Assembly (NCBI RefSeq): GCF_051401765.1 | Contig: NC_135069.1 | Coordinates: 11,882,501 to 11,946,500 of the forward strand | Source of the DNA: Calliopsis andreniformis | Taxonomy: Eukaryota; Arthropoda; Insecta; Hymenoptera; Andrenidae | DNA: 64,000 nucleotides | Direction: 5' to 3' | Notes under the pieces: generated by a model | What the model was told of the DNA's origin: nothing | Database searches by the model: none | Seen by the model: the letters and a program-made list of their open reading frames with translations, nothing else | Position numbers and translations under genes: made by a program | Shown: in pieces, positions 12,170 through 24,209 of the stretch | Numbering within the stretch: the stretch's first letter is position 1 | Layout: every line of letters starts with the position of its first letter

Positions 12170-12628
12170 ATGTGTTCCAAAATTCATGGTGTAAATTGGG
12201 TCAGGGAGATTTTATGTCTCAAAATAAGACGAAAATCAAGAATAACGAAATTGCGTGTGACTAATAATTGATGTTACGGATTTCACTACAAATTGCTGCT
12301 GATCGATTTGATACAATTATACAATAGCGAGGCTTATTTACTATCAGGATACTACTATTACCGACTCGTCTTAGTCAAAGTAACGATCTGTAGTGAAATC
12401 CGTACCAATAGTTATTAATTAGATGCATGTATACTAGACTAATTTTCAAATTTATTTTTCTCGAAAACGAAGCAATTTCGTTATTCTTGATTTTCATTTG
12501 TGTTTTTTTCTCTATTCTTAATGTCACAAAGGGTCCTCCCTGTTGAATCTAATGAACTATTATTTTATTTGGAGCCATAGTATCTCCCTGACCTAATTTA
12601 TACCATGAATTTCGGGGCACTCTGTATA
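12170..12628. repeat. Fold-back MITE (about 460 bp)
   Basis: The left arm runs from TGTTCCAAAATTCATGGTGT through TTACGGATTTCACTACA near 12290. The right arm runs from TAGTGAAATCCGTA near 12390 to TACCATGAATTTCGGGGCA near 12620. The arms are diverged but co-linear. The loop at 12300-12390 is unrelated to the arms. No protein is encoded. Confidence 0.75.
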
Positions 12629-12634
12629 TGTTAA

Positions 12635-14505
12635 TCGGACGCTTTAACGCACGTTTTATTACGTATTTTCTGACATCCTTAACGTTATTGTCTTCTTCAT
12701 TTGTCACATACGTATGTACGTAAAAGATCGTAAAAACATTGAAGTGCGCATATTAGTCTCGACGTATAATGCATTGAGCAAAATAAATTACACACAGTTG
12801 CGTGTTGATGGACCTCGGATTCCAGGACAGCCAAGAATTTACAAATCTGAGCCAAACGGCTCCATAACGCTACCTCCTCCCCATTTTTTTTTATTTCTCC
12901 TTTTCTTCCTTCTTTTGTCCGTCCGTTTTAACCCCATTCACTCCCGCCTCAATTTTTCTCGGCTCCTTTGTAAGTTAAAAATCGCATACTAGGTCATTAT
13001 CCCTTATTTTGGGATATAATAATTTCTTTGTTATGGTTAAATAGATTGAATCTATTTTAAGTATTTATAATCAGGTGGGCTATTATAGTAAACAGATGAA
13101 ATCGATATTTGAGGCGTTGAATGCAAAAGTGGATTAAGCCACATTTTTCCGAAATTGAGTTAATAGTATTAATTTAGTACAAAGAAACCCTTTATTTTAG
13201 ATTGCCTATTTTTCCGATTTTTTTTTAACAGTAGGGTTAGTCGCTTGTTGCTCTGAATGCTTCATTTCAAACTTCAATCAGATTCTTATTACGTAGCGCA
13301 AAGTAGACGGCTCAGTTAACGGACATTTAGTAATGGCTGTAATTTTTTAAATAATTTGTAAGTGTTTCTCACGTTATTTTAAAATATTGGTAGCAAGGAA
13401 TTGATTATTAACTATTTTGATGTATTCATGAATTTTTTCCGAAAAAAATCATTGAGTAACATATATAATATAATATATAGATATTAAACAAACTCATGAT
13501 CGCATTTATTGGATACTGGATACTATGAACTTCTGTCAATAAATAAGGTATTAATTTTTGATAACGTAACTTAATGAAATCATTATCTTATTGGCCTTTA
13601 TTTTTTTTAAATGTGACAATAAATTTGTTAAAACATTATTCGATGCAACTCGTTATTCCATATTTAAAGAAGTATTAAGTTATTTACGTCAAGAAACATT
13701 AAGCACTTACATCTACCTAGAAAACCGAAAAAGCTATGTAAGCTCCGAAATTATATTTCTTCTTTTTAACTACGAATGGAAACGACACAAATGTTTTTTC
13801 TCTAAAATATACAACTTTTAACTATATTACCCTAAATTTTTATGAAGAAATGTTATTAACTAAAGAAGATGTTGCCAGCGATAGAAATCGTGTTGCTCTT
13901 CCATGCATTCGCTGGTGAACATTCTCTAACCCAAACAATGCATCTGAAAACAAAAAGTCGAATAAATATTAAAAGTAGATGGAATTTAGAAGTTTTTGGC
14001 GATCTCAAAATTGTAATCTTGCATTGTATTACAAAATGGCGCTCGTGTAAAGTTAAGACATGGAAATTTGATGGAAAAATCGTTCTTCTTTTTTAATTAC
14101 TGAAAAATTAGAAATATTTTAAGAAGTTAGTTAGTTTGTTTTAATTAAAACAGCGTAAAGTTCCTAAGAATATCTCTTGCAAATTTGTAATGAATCGGTT
14201 AAGTAGTTCTCGAGATATGATGTCCGCCGAATTTGAAAATCGTGTTTCGAGAAAAATGCATTTAAAGTTTTAAATAGGTATAGTTTTTTGTATGTAAGTA
14301 GCAGCGTTCGATCTCGCGACCTTGTGTTGTCCAAAGCTGTATAATTTTATTAATTTTTGAGATATCGATATGAAATTTTCAGAATACATTCTTGAAACTT
14401 GAAGCTTTCTAAATACGTAAGAAACGAAAAATTGATTTTTCTGACCCATATAGGTATGTAGATGTAACCCCTTAAATTAGAAAATACACAGTTTTAGTTT
14501 CATTA
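12635..14505. other. AT-rich intergenic DNA, nothing recognised
   Basis: Short open frames at 12714-12992, 13591-13821 and 13869-14096 have no recognisable motifs, no splice-consistent neighbours and AT-driven composition. I see no RNA gene or clear repeat boundary. Confidence 0.45.
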
Positions 14506-14506
14506 T

Positions 14507-15346
14507 TGTTTTACGAGTCCAGACGAGTTACGTAAAGTAACTCTGAAAGGGCTCGATTCAAAGCTCCTTCCGTCGACCTTCGACTTTGCCTGGAAGTCAC
14601 CATGCAAGGGCCGATAGGCATTTTCGTTGCACTCAATTAATAGAATTCTTTGAAACAAATATCATTGAACTTTTCTCAGAAACTCTGCGACGCAGCCGAG
14701 TCCCCACCATTTTTCCCATCGATTTTTGAGTAGAAAAAGGCCAAGAAATTCGGTCTAGCGGGCTCATTTCCAATCCAGTTCGAGTTTAGTACGCTGCTTA
14801 GACTGGAAGCAAGATCGAGCATTAGTTATCCTTCGAGCAGAATCATAGAGTACAGTACGTAAAGTAAATTCACTGTAACGTAGTCTTAACGACGCGTCCC
14901 CCGCATACCTCTGTGCGTAATCTAGAGAGGACTTAGTTCCGCGACACTTAAACTCATCGACAATTGTATTCCTTCGAGTCAAACTTAAACTCGTAATAAT
15001 ATACATTTTTATAAGGTTTGTTAAATTGGACTTAGTTCAATCAAAACCTTACCTAAATTCAATAAAAAGCGAACGCGTAACGATCCCACAAATATTATAT
15101 CTTTACCGCTCGAGATATATTATAAATTTGAAAGTTGCGAGGCTATACTAACATCTTCGCAATCCTTGCGAAGGTCCCTTTCCTAACCTACAAGTGGCTC
15201 CCGGTGTTGGCCATTGCGCACTGGTTCGTCCACGTCCCGTGGCTCCTGGCAAGTGCAAAGTTACTCGCTAGTTCGTCCACGAAACAATAACAATATTCCA
15301 AAAACCCTGACCCTCGGTCAGACTATCTAACCCTCGGCTCGTAACA
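14507..15346. mobile_element. Candidate solo LTR (about 840 bp)
   Basis: The block starts TGTTTTACGAGTCC and ends GGCTCGTAACA. The two ends form an imperfect TG...CA inverted terminus, TGTTxTACGAG against CTCGTAACA. The interior is more GC-rich than its surroundings and repeats the phrase TCGTCCACG twice near the right end, as LTRs often do. No convincing flanking duplication was found (ATTAT on the left against ATTGG on the right), so it may be one LTR of a decayed element rather than a clean solo LTR. Confidence 0.45.
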
Positions 15347-16260
15347 ATTGGAAAGTGGTGTTGTTTAGTTACACACAATATTTTTTATTGTAACATGACA
15401 AAGGTTACTTCTTCATGATTATAAATTATAATTATACTAATGTTATAATTATAAAAGTATTTATTTTTTTATTTACTCGCATTGACTTTTAAACCGAGGG
15501 GAAGGGTGCAGATTTTTAAGGTTTGCACAAAGGTAGTTCATATGCACGATCATATAATTTTTTTTATTAGATTTCTTCTTACACTTTCTACTTATAATAA
15601 CATTTTCCTGAAATTAAATTTTGATTCAAAGCTTTGGAATTAGATCGTAACCCAAAGGATTGAGGATTCGAAACATGAGGCTAACTTTGCAACTTTTTAT
15701 GAAAAAGTATATATCGCAATAAAATTACTGTTTCATGTTTTAACGATACGTAGATATACAGGAGGGTGTTCCATTTAGATTGATACAACGAAAAATATCG
15801 TAATCAACTAATTAAAAAGAAAAAGGTTAAAGCATGTATTCCATGATTATGAGGAGGGATTAAAATGGCATTATTAGTTTTTTAATGTGTGGGAGTTTTC
15901 AAGGTCCATTTCAGGATTAACTTTTTTTAATGGAAACCTATAGAGGAGAGTTGTGCAGTTGGTGCTCGCTGTTCTAAGTTTTTTTCTTATATCTTGAATT
16001 AGAGTGGGCAGAATTTAAATTTTCAAAAAGTATTATATTCTATAAGTAAAACTTAATGAAAGGAAAGAAAAAACTTTTGTGAAATTTATTAATAAGAATT
16101 GATAATTCGCAAAAGTAAAAAAGTTGTAATTTGTAGGAAACGAAACATTGTCGTCCATTATCAACTAGTTATTTAATTAGTAGATTTTTCGGTAAACGGT
16201 TAATAATGTTAATAAAGAAACATTGAAGTGTTATAATAATATTCAAATTTTATTCTTATA
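15347..16260. other. AT-rich intergenic DNA with a family D-like patch
   Basis: No gene was seen. Near 15765-15960 the sequence carries GGGTGTTCCATTTAGATTGA and GTGGGAGTTTTCAAGGTCC, reminiscent of the family D termini, but without a clear partner arm. Confidence 0.4.
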
Positions 16261-16272
16261 TATGTCGCAAAT

Positions 16273-16539
16273 TGAATAATAGCTTCTTGGTCGGTGCATT
16301 CAACGTGTGTCCAACATTTACATTGCACACATTGTACCCAATTTTCATCAAATGATTCTCTGCAAATAACACAATCAGTGACTTCTTCATTAACATCTAA
16401 TTTGCTGTTGGTTTTATTATCACCTCTTCTTTTACTTGTACTTTCTCCTAACTTCCTTCCTTTTTTTGGGACATTCCTAATTATCTCTCAGCTTTCTCTT
16501 TTTATTCTTCTGTTTCTTTTTCATTTGCTTCACTTTTCC
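16273..16539 (-). pseudogene. Transposase C-terminal PHD-like zinc-finger remnant
   Basis: On the - strand this encodes a Lys-rich stretch followed by CVICRESFDENWVQCVQCKC and WTHVECTD. The C-x2-C, W-x-x-C-x2-C and WxHxxC spacing is that of the PHD-like finger found at the C-terminus of many insect transposase-derived proteins (Tigger/jerky and piggyBac relatives). No catalytic domain is visible upstream. The coding stretch is cut at 16540 by a TTAA-flanked MITE, and similar Lys-rich coding may continue beyond 16768. No start codon or intact gene is present. Confidence 0.55.
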
Positions 16540-16767
16540 TTAACACTAAAACTACCAGAGCGGTCAAATGACCGACACAAATGAACGTTATTCCTTATAC
16601 ACATTTTGTTCTGTAAGTATATAATAATTTTTGCCCACTAATGTCGAATAAAAGTAGAGAAGTGTATAACTGATTGTTCGTATGAATTATGTATTTTATC
16701 AAAGACCTATAATTTTAACACTTTAATAAAAACAGATATATGTTACCTTCCGTAGTTTTAGTTTTAA
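16540..16767. mobile_element. TTAA-flanked MITE (piggyBac-like), 228 bp
   Basis: The left end is TTAACACTAAAACTACC at 16540. The right end is the mirrored GTAGTTTTAGTTTTAA, finishing at 16767. Both include the TTAA target. Next to the left end is the small palindrome CGGTCAAATGACCG. It interrupts the Lys-rich zinc-finger remnant on its left. No protein is encoded. Confidence 0.75.
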
Positions 16768-18500
16768 TTCCTTTTCAACTTTTCTTTTATTTACATTTTC
16801 TTTTTCGTTTCTTTAAATTCGTCTTTGAAACTTAAGGGAATATTCCCACTAAAGACGTCGATTTGGGACGATTTTTAAAATACAAAATGACAGACGAAAA
16901 GTTTCAAAATTTTTCTGACATGTTTAGTCAAGAGAACACAGTGTAATTTTTATACAGTTATCTTTATTACTGTTCAATTTGAATGTTTCCCGCAGTGTAT
17001 AATATTCAGTGGCTGCCACGCTATCTCAAAAACGGATGACGAATCTTTTTTAAAAACTTCACATACATATTAAATATTCCTTTATCCTGTGGATCAAAAT
17101 TATGTCAGTATTTACAATAATTTTTTTTTATTACCTGAAGAAGCGAACAATTTTATAACTTTTTCCTTTGAACAAGTCTCATTTGATCAAAAAGCATTTT
17201 TTTTCTTTTATTTTGGTTCAGACAATAGCGACTGATTTACACGATCTCAAATCATGGCAGTCATTTAAAATACTATACTGCAAAAAATATAGAATTATTT
17301 CTATAACAATAGAGATAATAGTACAAAAACTTAACTATATTATCTCGAAATATAATTAAACACGTAAGCAAAGTTTCAAAACTAGATCATAGATCTATAA
17401 TAATAAACAATATTTTGTTTCAAAAACGATGTTCTAAAAACAACTGTTTTTTTGTTTGTCTTAACTCTTAATATCTCATATTTAGAAGAGATTTCTTTTA
17501 TAATTTATATAAAATCAGGAGATACACTTGCTGAAGGAGATTGAATGATACAGATAAGAAATGGTCAACAGTCGATTGGTCGGTACTGAACGACAAACAT
17601 GTGGAAATATTTCAGATTATAATTTTTGTAGAGTAGTATAAAAAACATTGTAAAAACAAGAGCTTTTTATTATACTTAAAAGACTAGAGAGAATATGTGT
17701 ATATTAACGAAGAAAATCATTTACGTACCTGTGGCTTGTAAGATAAACTATAAAAAATAACTTTTGACGCGCTGAGTGTCAGTAAAAACTTTTGATATTT
17801 TACAATTTGATATTTTACGTCGCTTTGTTGAGGAAAGCTACAATCAGTTTTGTTCGGTACTGCATGACTCTCTCCTACTTATTATTTTGGAAACCTATTC
17901 TACGTAAAAAAAATGAAGAACTTTTGTCTGAAACACTTCTTTGTAGATCCTGTATTTTTTAAAGATATTTAGGAAAATAACTATAAAATTATTAATTTTT
18001 CAATAATTTTGTACTTGAATTCTATCAGTCCTAAAGAAAAATTGTAAACGCAACGAACTGTTTATTTTTTCATACAGCTCTGAGAATTTTTTCACTATTT
18101 TTTATCAACTTGATCAACAATAAAAAGATAAAAAGTCCATAATGCAACTTTAATTCTCTTTTAAAATCACAGAACACATATAATAGTTTCTTTCTTTCAA
18201 TTAGTTGTTTACCAGATATTTCGTTGTCAACTTAAATGCGATACCCTCTACATAAGATTTTAACATTATAAAAAGTAGTCTGTTTTAAAAATATATGGTT
18301 AGCTGATCGATGGAGTGTTTTGATTACGAGTTATCTGAAAACAGCAAATAACAGTCAATAAACCTATTTCAGCCACAGATGGTTATCGATTTTTAAAAAT
18401 AATAGAGCTCAAACTTAAACTATGGGTATTAGATACTAACATGGTAGGGTTTACAATTTTTACCGCCCTTGGCTATTATATTTTTGTTGCCCCCCAATGT
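16768..18500. other. AT-rich intergenic DNA, nothing recognised
   Basis: Apart from a possible continuation of the Lys-rich transposase remnant on the - strand up to about 16840, I see no gene, RNA or bounded repeat here. Confidence 0.4.
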
Positions 18501-18539
18501 AAAGGCAAGGCTTATTCTGTTAGTAAATAAATAAAAAAT

Positions 18540-18735
18540 AATTGTCGCTCATCAATAACTGTTATAAGCGATCGAAATTTATTTCCCTTATCGATAACAG
18601 TTATAAGTGATCAAAATGAATTTCCCTGACTGACAATAATTAATAGTGATGGAAAACAATTTCTCTCATCTATAATTGTTATAAGTAATGGAAATAAATA
18701 TCTCTTATCGATAACAGTTATCGACGATGGAAAAA
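18540..18735 (+). repeat. Degenerate tandem repeat of about 45 bp, four units
   Basis: Four successive units share the core TATCGATAACAGTTATAA-GTGAT-GAAA with substitutions. Two units contain TTATCGATAA, which includes the palindrome TATCGATA, the known DRE motif of Drosophila DREF. The array is intergenic, with no visible promoter or exon nearby. Confidence 0.75.
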
Positions 18736-18739
18736 ATTT

Positions 18740-19440
18740 CAATCATAAATGATGATTATTGTATAACCAAAACGTTTGAAAATCGATTTTTTTTAAATTT
18801 ACTGTAGTCTTTAGTACTATTATACTCAACTGAAATAAAGAAAAGGTTTTGTTAATGATTTTTTTCATAAAATTTTTTAGGATAACTGTTGTTTTTGGTC
18901 TTTGTTTACGAGTAGAAAATGTAGAGAAAAAATTTATTTTGCTACGTTTGTTTACATTTATAAATGTTCTGTTTAAACAGTTATATTGGCCATATACGTA
19001 TTACATAAGAAGTGGCGAGAAAAATTTTAAATAAAATATCAGGACAATTAATTGAGCCATTTAAAACTTTATTAGCAAAGTAAAGATCTAACATAAGCCT
19101 GTGGTTTTCGAGAGATAAAATATTAAGACGGAATTATGTTGATGAGTAATTGTGGTCAAAACGTGATATAAAGCATCCCAATTTGCGTGATGTTAAATGC
19201 AAGAATTGGTGCTGAACGCCGTCAAGTTTATAATGAAGATAAAGGTGATGGACATTCTATACTATCAAGCAGTATTCTAAACAAGATAAAATTGAAAAAT
19301 AATACAATACTTTTAGAGTGTCTACAGTATGTCCAGTTTAAATATCTACATACGATTAATTCTCTAAGTATTAAAAATACAAAAAAATGTTTCAGACAAA
19401 AGTTGTATGGCATTAAGGGGTAAATATACTGATGATAATG
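18740..19440. other. AT-rich DNA, no gene recognised
   Basis: Short frames at 18849-19034 and 19187-19423 show no recognisable motifs. The segment leads into the left arm of the inverted repeat at 19445. Confidence 0.4.
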
Positions 19441-19444
19441 ATTT

Positions 19445-20765
19445 AACTTTGAGATGAACTTGAAGAGCCCTATAAAAGTTGCATTTGAATTTTTAAATGG
19501 ACCTTACATTTTTCACTGCATTCTTATGGCTGATATCGAAACGTTTTCAAAACACTAACTGTATATGTATTTTGCGTAAACCAAGTTAATTTATTAACTT
19601 TTAAAGTTGACGTGCCGCAGACATTGACGTTACCCGATGTACACTGCGGGAACTTTACTTAATCGGACTATCTACCTTACATTCGTTATACTGATACATG
19701 CAGATATTCCCCATCACTTTTTTCTCTTGTTACATCTGGCCATCGCTTGGTCCCCTTTTGTCAGTGTCAATAAGCGAGAAATGCTGATGTATTTCATAAT
19801 ATTATTATGCGAACGATTAGAACCGACTTTGCCGAGCCGATTCGGCAAAACAGCGCGTAAGCATTTTCCTTTGGGCATTACGAATAATGATCAAAAAAGG
19901 AATATTATAAAGAGGAGTCGAGTCAGAGAGTCAAAACAGTCATAGAATCAATCAATCAATCAGTCAGTTAGTCAGTCCAGGATCAGAGCGAATCTTTGAC
20001 CATTACCCCGACGCGAGAGCTGCAACATTGTAATAGCGAGGACGTATCGCGTAGTAATGGAAAACCGCGTAGAGTCGAAGGGAACAGTGAGTAATTCCGC
20101 GAAATCCGAATCCGCCTTGTTATACCACGTAGAGAAATTCCGCGAAAGACACAATAGGAAAGTGCGTGAAATAAAGGAACCCGCGACGCGAAGCGACCCC
20201 GAGTGACCAGCGACCGGCTACACAAGCGAGGTGACATCACTGACATTGTACACAAAATTAAGAAGAACGAGTTGGTATGTAAATTGCGACTTGTTAAATA
20301 TATATATATATATATTTTCATATATATATATAATTGTTAAACCTAAACAAAATCTACCAGCTCACTTACCTCTCTCTCCTTCCATTACATACAAAAATGA
20401 AGTTTAATCAAGGTGCGCTAAAGCACTTTAAAAGAGCAAGAACCCCAAAGGTTGATCTCCGCCGCTCGAGGCGACCACCTGTCTAGTTAGGACGTAACAC
20501 TCTCAATCGGCTTTCTTTAAGGCCACCATGATGTACAAAGCCTGACCGAGCAGCCTATCCATGACGTGTACATCGGGTAACCGCCTATCCATGGTGTGTA
20601 CAACTTTAAAAGTTAATAACTTAACAATGGTTTAAGTAAAATACATGAGCAGGTAGTATTTTGAAAACGTTTCGATATTAGGTACAAGAATATGGAGTGA
20701 CAAATATAGGGTTCCATTTAAAAATTTAAATATGACTTTCACAGAGCTCTTCCAGATTATTAGAA
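19445..20765. repeat. Long inverted-repeat element hosting a solo LTR
   Basis: The left arm, about 19445-19644, is mirrored by the right arm, about 20565-20765. Shared blocks include GAATTTTTAAATGGA, ATATCGAAACGTTTTCAAAA, TATTAACTTTTAAAGTTG and TTACCCGATGTACAC. The loop contains the solo LTR at 19728-20499 plus short unique flanks, so the LTR inserted into an existing fold-back element. Confidence 0.8.
19724..20503 (+). mobile_element. Solo LTR of the env-bearing Ty3/Gypsy family, TSD CTCT
   Basis: The LTR runs from TGTTACATCTGG (19728) to GACGTAACA (20499), 772 bp. It has TGTTAC/GTAACA termini and is flanked by a 4-bp CTCT duplication (19724-19727 and 20500-20503). It matches in reverse orientation the LTR of the element at 50690-54640. 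Shared blocks include GATCAGAGCGAATCT, GAGTGACCAGCGACCGGCTA and TAATTGTTAAACCTAAACAA. A (TA)n tract lies at 20299-20332. Precise ends plus a duplication show that internal sequence was lost by LTR-LTR recombination. Confidence 0.88.
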
Positions 20766-20769
20766 TATC

Positions 20770-22155
20770 CAGACTCTAGAGGCTTTATTAATGAAACCTA
20801 GAATACGAAAGGCGGTATTGCTATTAAAAATGTGTTTGGAGCAAGAGAGGTCAGAAGGAAAGGTGACTCCCAAATCATGTATTTCATGAACAGTCATTTC
20901 TGACTTTCGTTCTATTTTGACAAGTAGAATCACTTCTTATAATTTCTTACATCTGTTTTCGGACACCCTGTACATATATCTAGTAATGTAGAATAATTAA
21001 AATAAATTCTAATACGTAAAAATATATATGTACGATGCAAAGAATTAACACAAAAATAAAGGAAATAAAGTTAATGATATTAGCAGAAATTCTTTTACAA
21101 CGGAATCAAGTCCTTTTCCTAACTTTAATACAAAGTCTAGAAAAACTCTGGCTCTAATATAATTCCGTGGACCTTAGACACGTACCTTACAACTTTTCGT
21201 CGCAGAGTGTCGTATCTTCGCGTCTTCGAAAGCGACCAGAGTGGGTTCGCTCCAGCTTTACTGTTGAATCTTCTAAATAAGGCAGTAGTGTGTATGAATC
21301 TATGTGCTAATTTCCCTATCTCATTCTTTTCAACTCTCTCTCGTTCTTACGCTCTCGTTCTCTTACAATCCGTGCTTCAAACCGAACTGTATGGCTTGCA
21401 TATGGTATTGGCAATTTTTGTAGCACTCCTGACGAGGGACATTCCCACACGGCTAGCGTTATCAGAAGACACTGCGCATACAAAAATTTAATCTACACGC
21501 TCCGTCTACTCTGACTGTTGCAATGCTATTATATATTTTTACAGAAATTTACGCGACTGACTGACGCTTCGTAAGGCTATTCATATTACCACGACGATTC
21601 CAAGAGAAAATGGATTTCGATTTCATCTAATTCGTAACCAATTAATCTGCAACAACACTTGATTTAGGGATAAACCCACAATACATGCATGTATTATCAA
21701 GGCACTTTATTGCAGAGCAATAAAAAAAAATTAAAATTTTGTTCGGAACGTAACAGATTACTTTACAGTACCTCGGAATATATTAAATTTTTTGTTTTGT
21801 TGCCTGTGATATCCAAATATATTGATTTTCAGGTATAGTTGATAATTAGCTGTGAGAAAAACAATGGCGGATCGGCTGCCATGCGATACGCGACGCTTGG
21901 ATTGGTGCTAAATCCGAAACATTTGCTTTTCCTGCATGTATCAATACTTCTCTCTTAACAGAGCGCTATACAATATCAGATATAATTTATGTTATGCGGA
22001 AAAAAATAACTTTTTAAACAGTAAAAGAATTTTCCAAGTCGCTTCAGTAGTTTCAAAGTTTATCCCGAAACACCAAAGCAACTTTACCTTTTTAATAGTA
22101 TAATGAACGTTCGATATCAGTTGTGCTACTGAAAGACGCGCTAGAATACACAGAG
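20770..22155. other. Intergenic DNA, nothing firmly recognised
   Basis: No gene was identified. The sequence ACACCCTGTACATATA near 20965 resembles a MITE end without a partner. The frame at 21207-21491 lacks recognisable motifs. Confidence 0.4.
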
Positions 22156-22159
22156 TGTA

Positions 22160-22862
22160 AACAATATACATGGTAACATTTTAAAGGGTGATAAAGGAGC
22201 TCAAATGGAACACAAAATGTCCTATAATATAACGATCGCATTGCCTCCATTTTGCAATAATAATACCTTCAGTTAACGTATTTATATGATAAACTAACAA
22301 TCGGAGGATACTGAAATTTTACAGATATATAAAAAGTAGAAATAGAGAAAAAAAGTCTTAATACATTTTGTTATAGGTGTCTCATACGGTTTAATTTATG
22401 TAAATTTTGAAAAATCCGAGATGTTCCTAAGAAATAGATCGCAGATTTTTAAAGTTTTATAAAAGGTAAACTGTTAAAGATACAATGCCCTTTATTATAT
22501 CTGTAAAATTAGAGAATCCTCTGATTGTTAGCTTAGCATATATGGCTATATTAATTTTAACACATTCACACCACGTCGGCGCGTGTACCACCGATGGCTC
22601 ACACCATCCAATAAAGCAAAACGCTCTTAAAGCAGCCGTCTAGTGGCGAGAAACTCGAATTGCAGTGACGACGTGAACGTGTTAAAGCATTATTATTGTA
22701 AAATGTCATAGGACATTTAGGCTAGGGTTATACGAGCAATTTTTTAACGGACGATTCTATTTACATGTGTCTTTGTTATTCTTCGTTGGGATAATAAAAA
22801 AGAAACATAAGACGTTTGAACTTCCCTACCACCCTTTAAAATATTACCACGTACGTACATCA
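22160..22862. repeat. Family E fold-back element, right arm interrupted by a MITE
   Basis: The left arm (GGTAACATTTTAAAGGGTG, AATGTCCTATAATATAAC, AACTAACAATCGGAGGATA) is mirrored on the right (GAATCCTCTGATTGTTAG, ATGTCATAGGACATTT, CCACCCTTTAAAATATTACC). The right arm is split by the TTAA-flanked insert at 22561-22681. A half copy lies at about 36085-36385 in the orb intron. No protein is encoded. Confidence 0.75.
22557..22685. mobile_element. 121-bp TTAA-flanked MITE nested in a fold-back arm
   Basis: TTAA at 22557-22560 and 22682-22685 bracket a 121-bp insert. It begins CACATTCACACCACGTC and ends GACGACGTGAACGTG, an imperfect inverted repeat. The TTAA duplication implies a piggyBac-type mobiliser. 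The insert is absent from the corresponding position of the family E half copy near 36250. Confidence 0.75.
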
Positions 22863-22869
22863 TTTACAG

Positions 22870-23955
22870 CTTGTATATATTTTTCTCGTCCTAAAGCCCC
22901 GTTCAGATTAATCAAGTTACTTGAATTTAAGCTGTCATGTAAAAATAATAAAAATAGCGTCGGACGAAGTGGTGTATGCTAGTTATTTGATAATGTATTT
23001 TCTAAACAAGATATACATTTCTGACAGTTTCCTTGGTATACACATGTTTGTCGATTTGTTTGAAATTTACCCTGTATGGTACAGTACGCATTAATCAATG
23101 TGTATTTCAATGCAAGGAAAAGTTGAAAAGACGTCAACTTCACTTGAAACTTGAAAAGATATTTCAAGTTAAGTAATATAATACGTTGACATTGCTCATA
23201 TTACCCCAAATTACTTACATTCAAGAACTTGACTAATTTGAATAAGGCTTAATTAATTAAGGCTGTGTATCTTGCTTCTCTTTTAACTTTACTAGAATCT
23301 AGTGTAGTAATTAGACGGAACATATTTACCTTCAATTTTTCAGTTTTAATTCATCCTCTGTTCGAGCCTTTCAGAAACCAAACTGATTAACTCGACTTTT
23401 TGTAAAAATTTAACATATTACCGAAGTCATTTTGACTTTTAAATTCTCAGTCAGAAACTCAAGATCTTAGGAACAAAACTTATCATCTTTCAAAGAATTT
23501 ACTATTATAGATTACAGTATTTATTCGCCGAATGCTCGCAGCTTCGAACCGGCCACGAGCAGATAGCTTCTAAGAACACGAAACTTGAGCTTCATTCAGC
23601 CTTTGTAGGCGTAAAGAAGGATAGCGAGTGAAAGACGAAAAGAAAGCGAGAACCCCCCCCCCCCCCCATATTCACAAAAAGAATTCGAGCATTTAATAAA
23701 TATGTATATCTAAACTATACTTTGGTTATTTACTTCAAAATTAATTTTAAAATACATTTTTTTATCGCATCGCCACTTGTTTTCTATTTTATGGAGTTCA
23801 TCAATTTGTGATAAGCTGATAATTCCAAAACTATCGTAGATATAGATGAGGGTGGGTCATTTAGAATGTAATAGTTTCTAGAAATAGCGTTTAAGGAGGC
23901 CCGATATGAACAGTGTTTGAAAATATCAATTTGTTTAAAAACTATATTAAAACAT
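22870..23955. other. Intergenic DNA with a C-run
   Basis: No gene was seen. A 15-base C run lies at 23653-23667. Several sentence-like AT blocks show no partner in the window. Confidence 0.4.
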
Positions 23956-23959
23956 AACA

Positions 23960-24205
23960 TTTTTGTTGTTTTTAACAAATTGATATTTTCAAAAACTGTT
24001 TATATACGTGGATTCGTCGTTGAAAAGTATGCAATCGCTTCATTTTCTCCATTTTGCTAGACGCAATAATTTTCGAAATATTAAGCCAAATATGTTTTCC
24101 ACCCCTCAACTTTGTGGGTCGTTTTCACCTCTCTAACATGGATACCAACAGATTAAAAAAGAAAGTGTCTAATATTTTTGGCTAATCTACAAACATGTCA
24201 CTGAA
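23960..24205 (+). repeat. Family A dispersed repeat copy
   Basis: It is co-linear with 5270-5585, sharing GGATTCGTCGTT, CATTTTGCTA, AAATATGTTTTCCACCCC and GTGTCTAATATTTTTGGCTA. It is diverged and non-coding. Confidence 0.7.
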
Positions 24206-24209
24206 TGTA

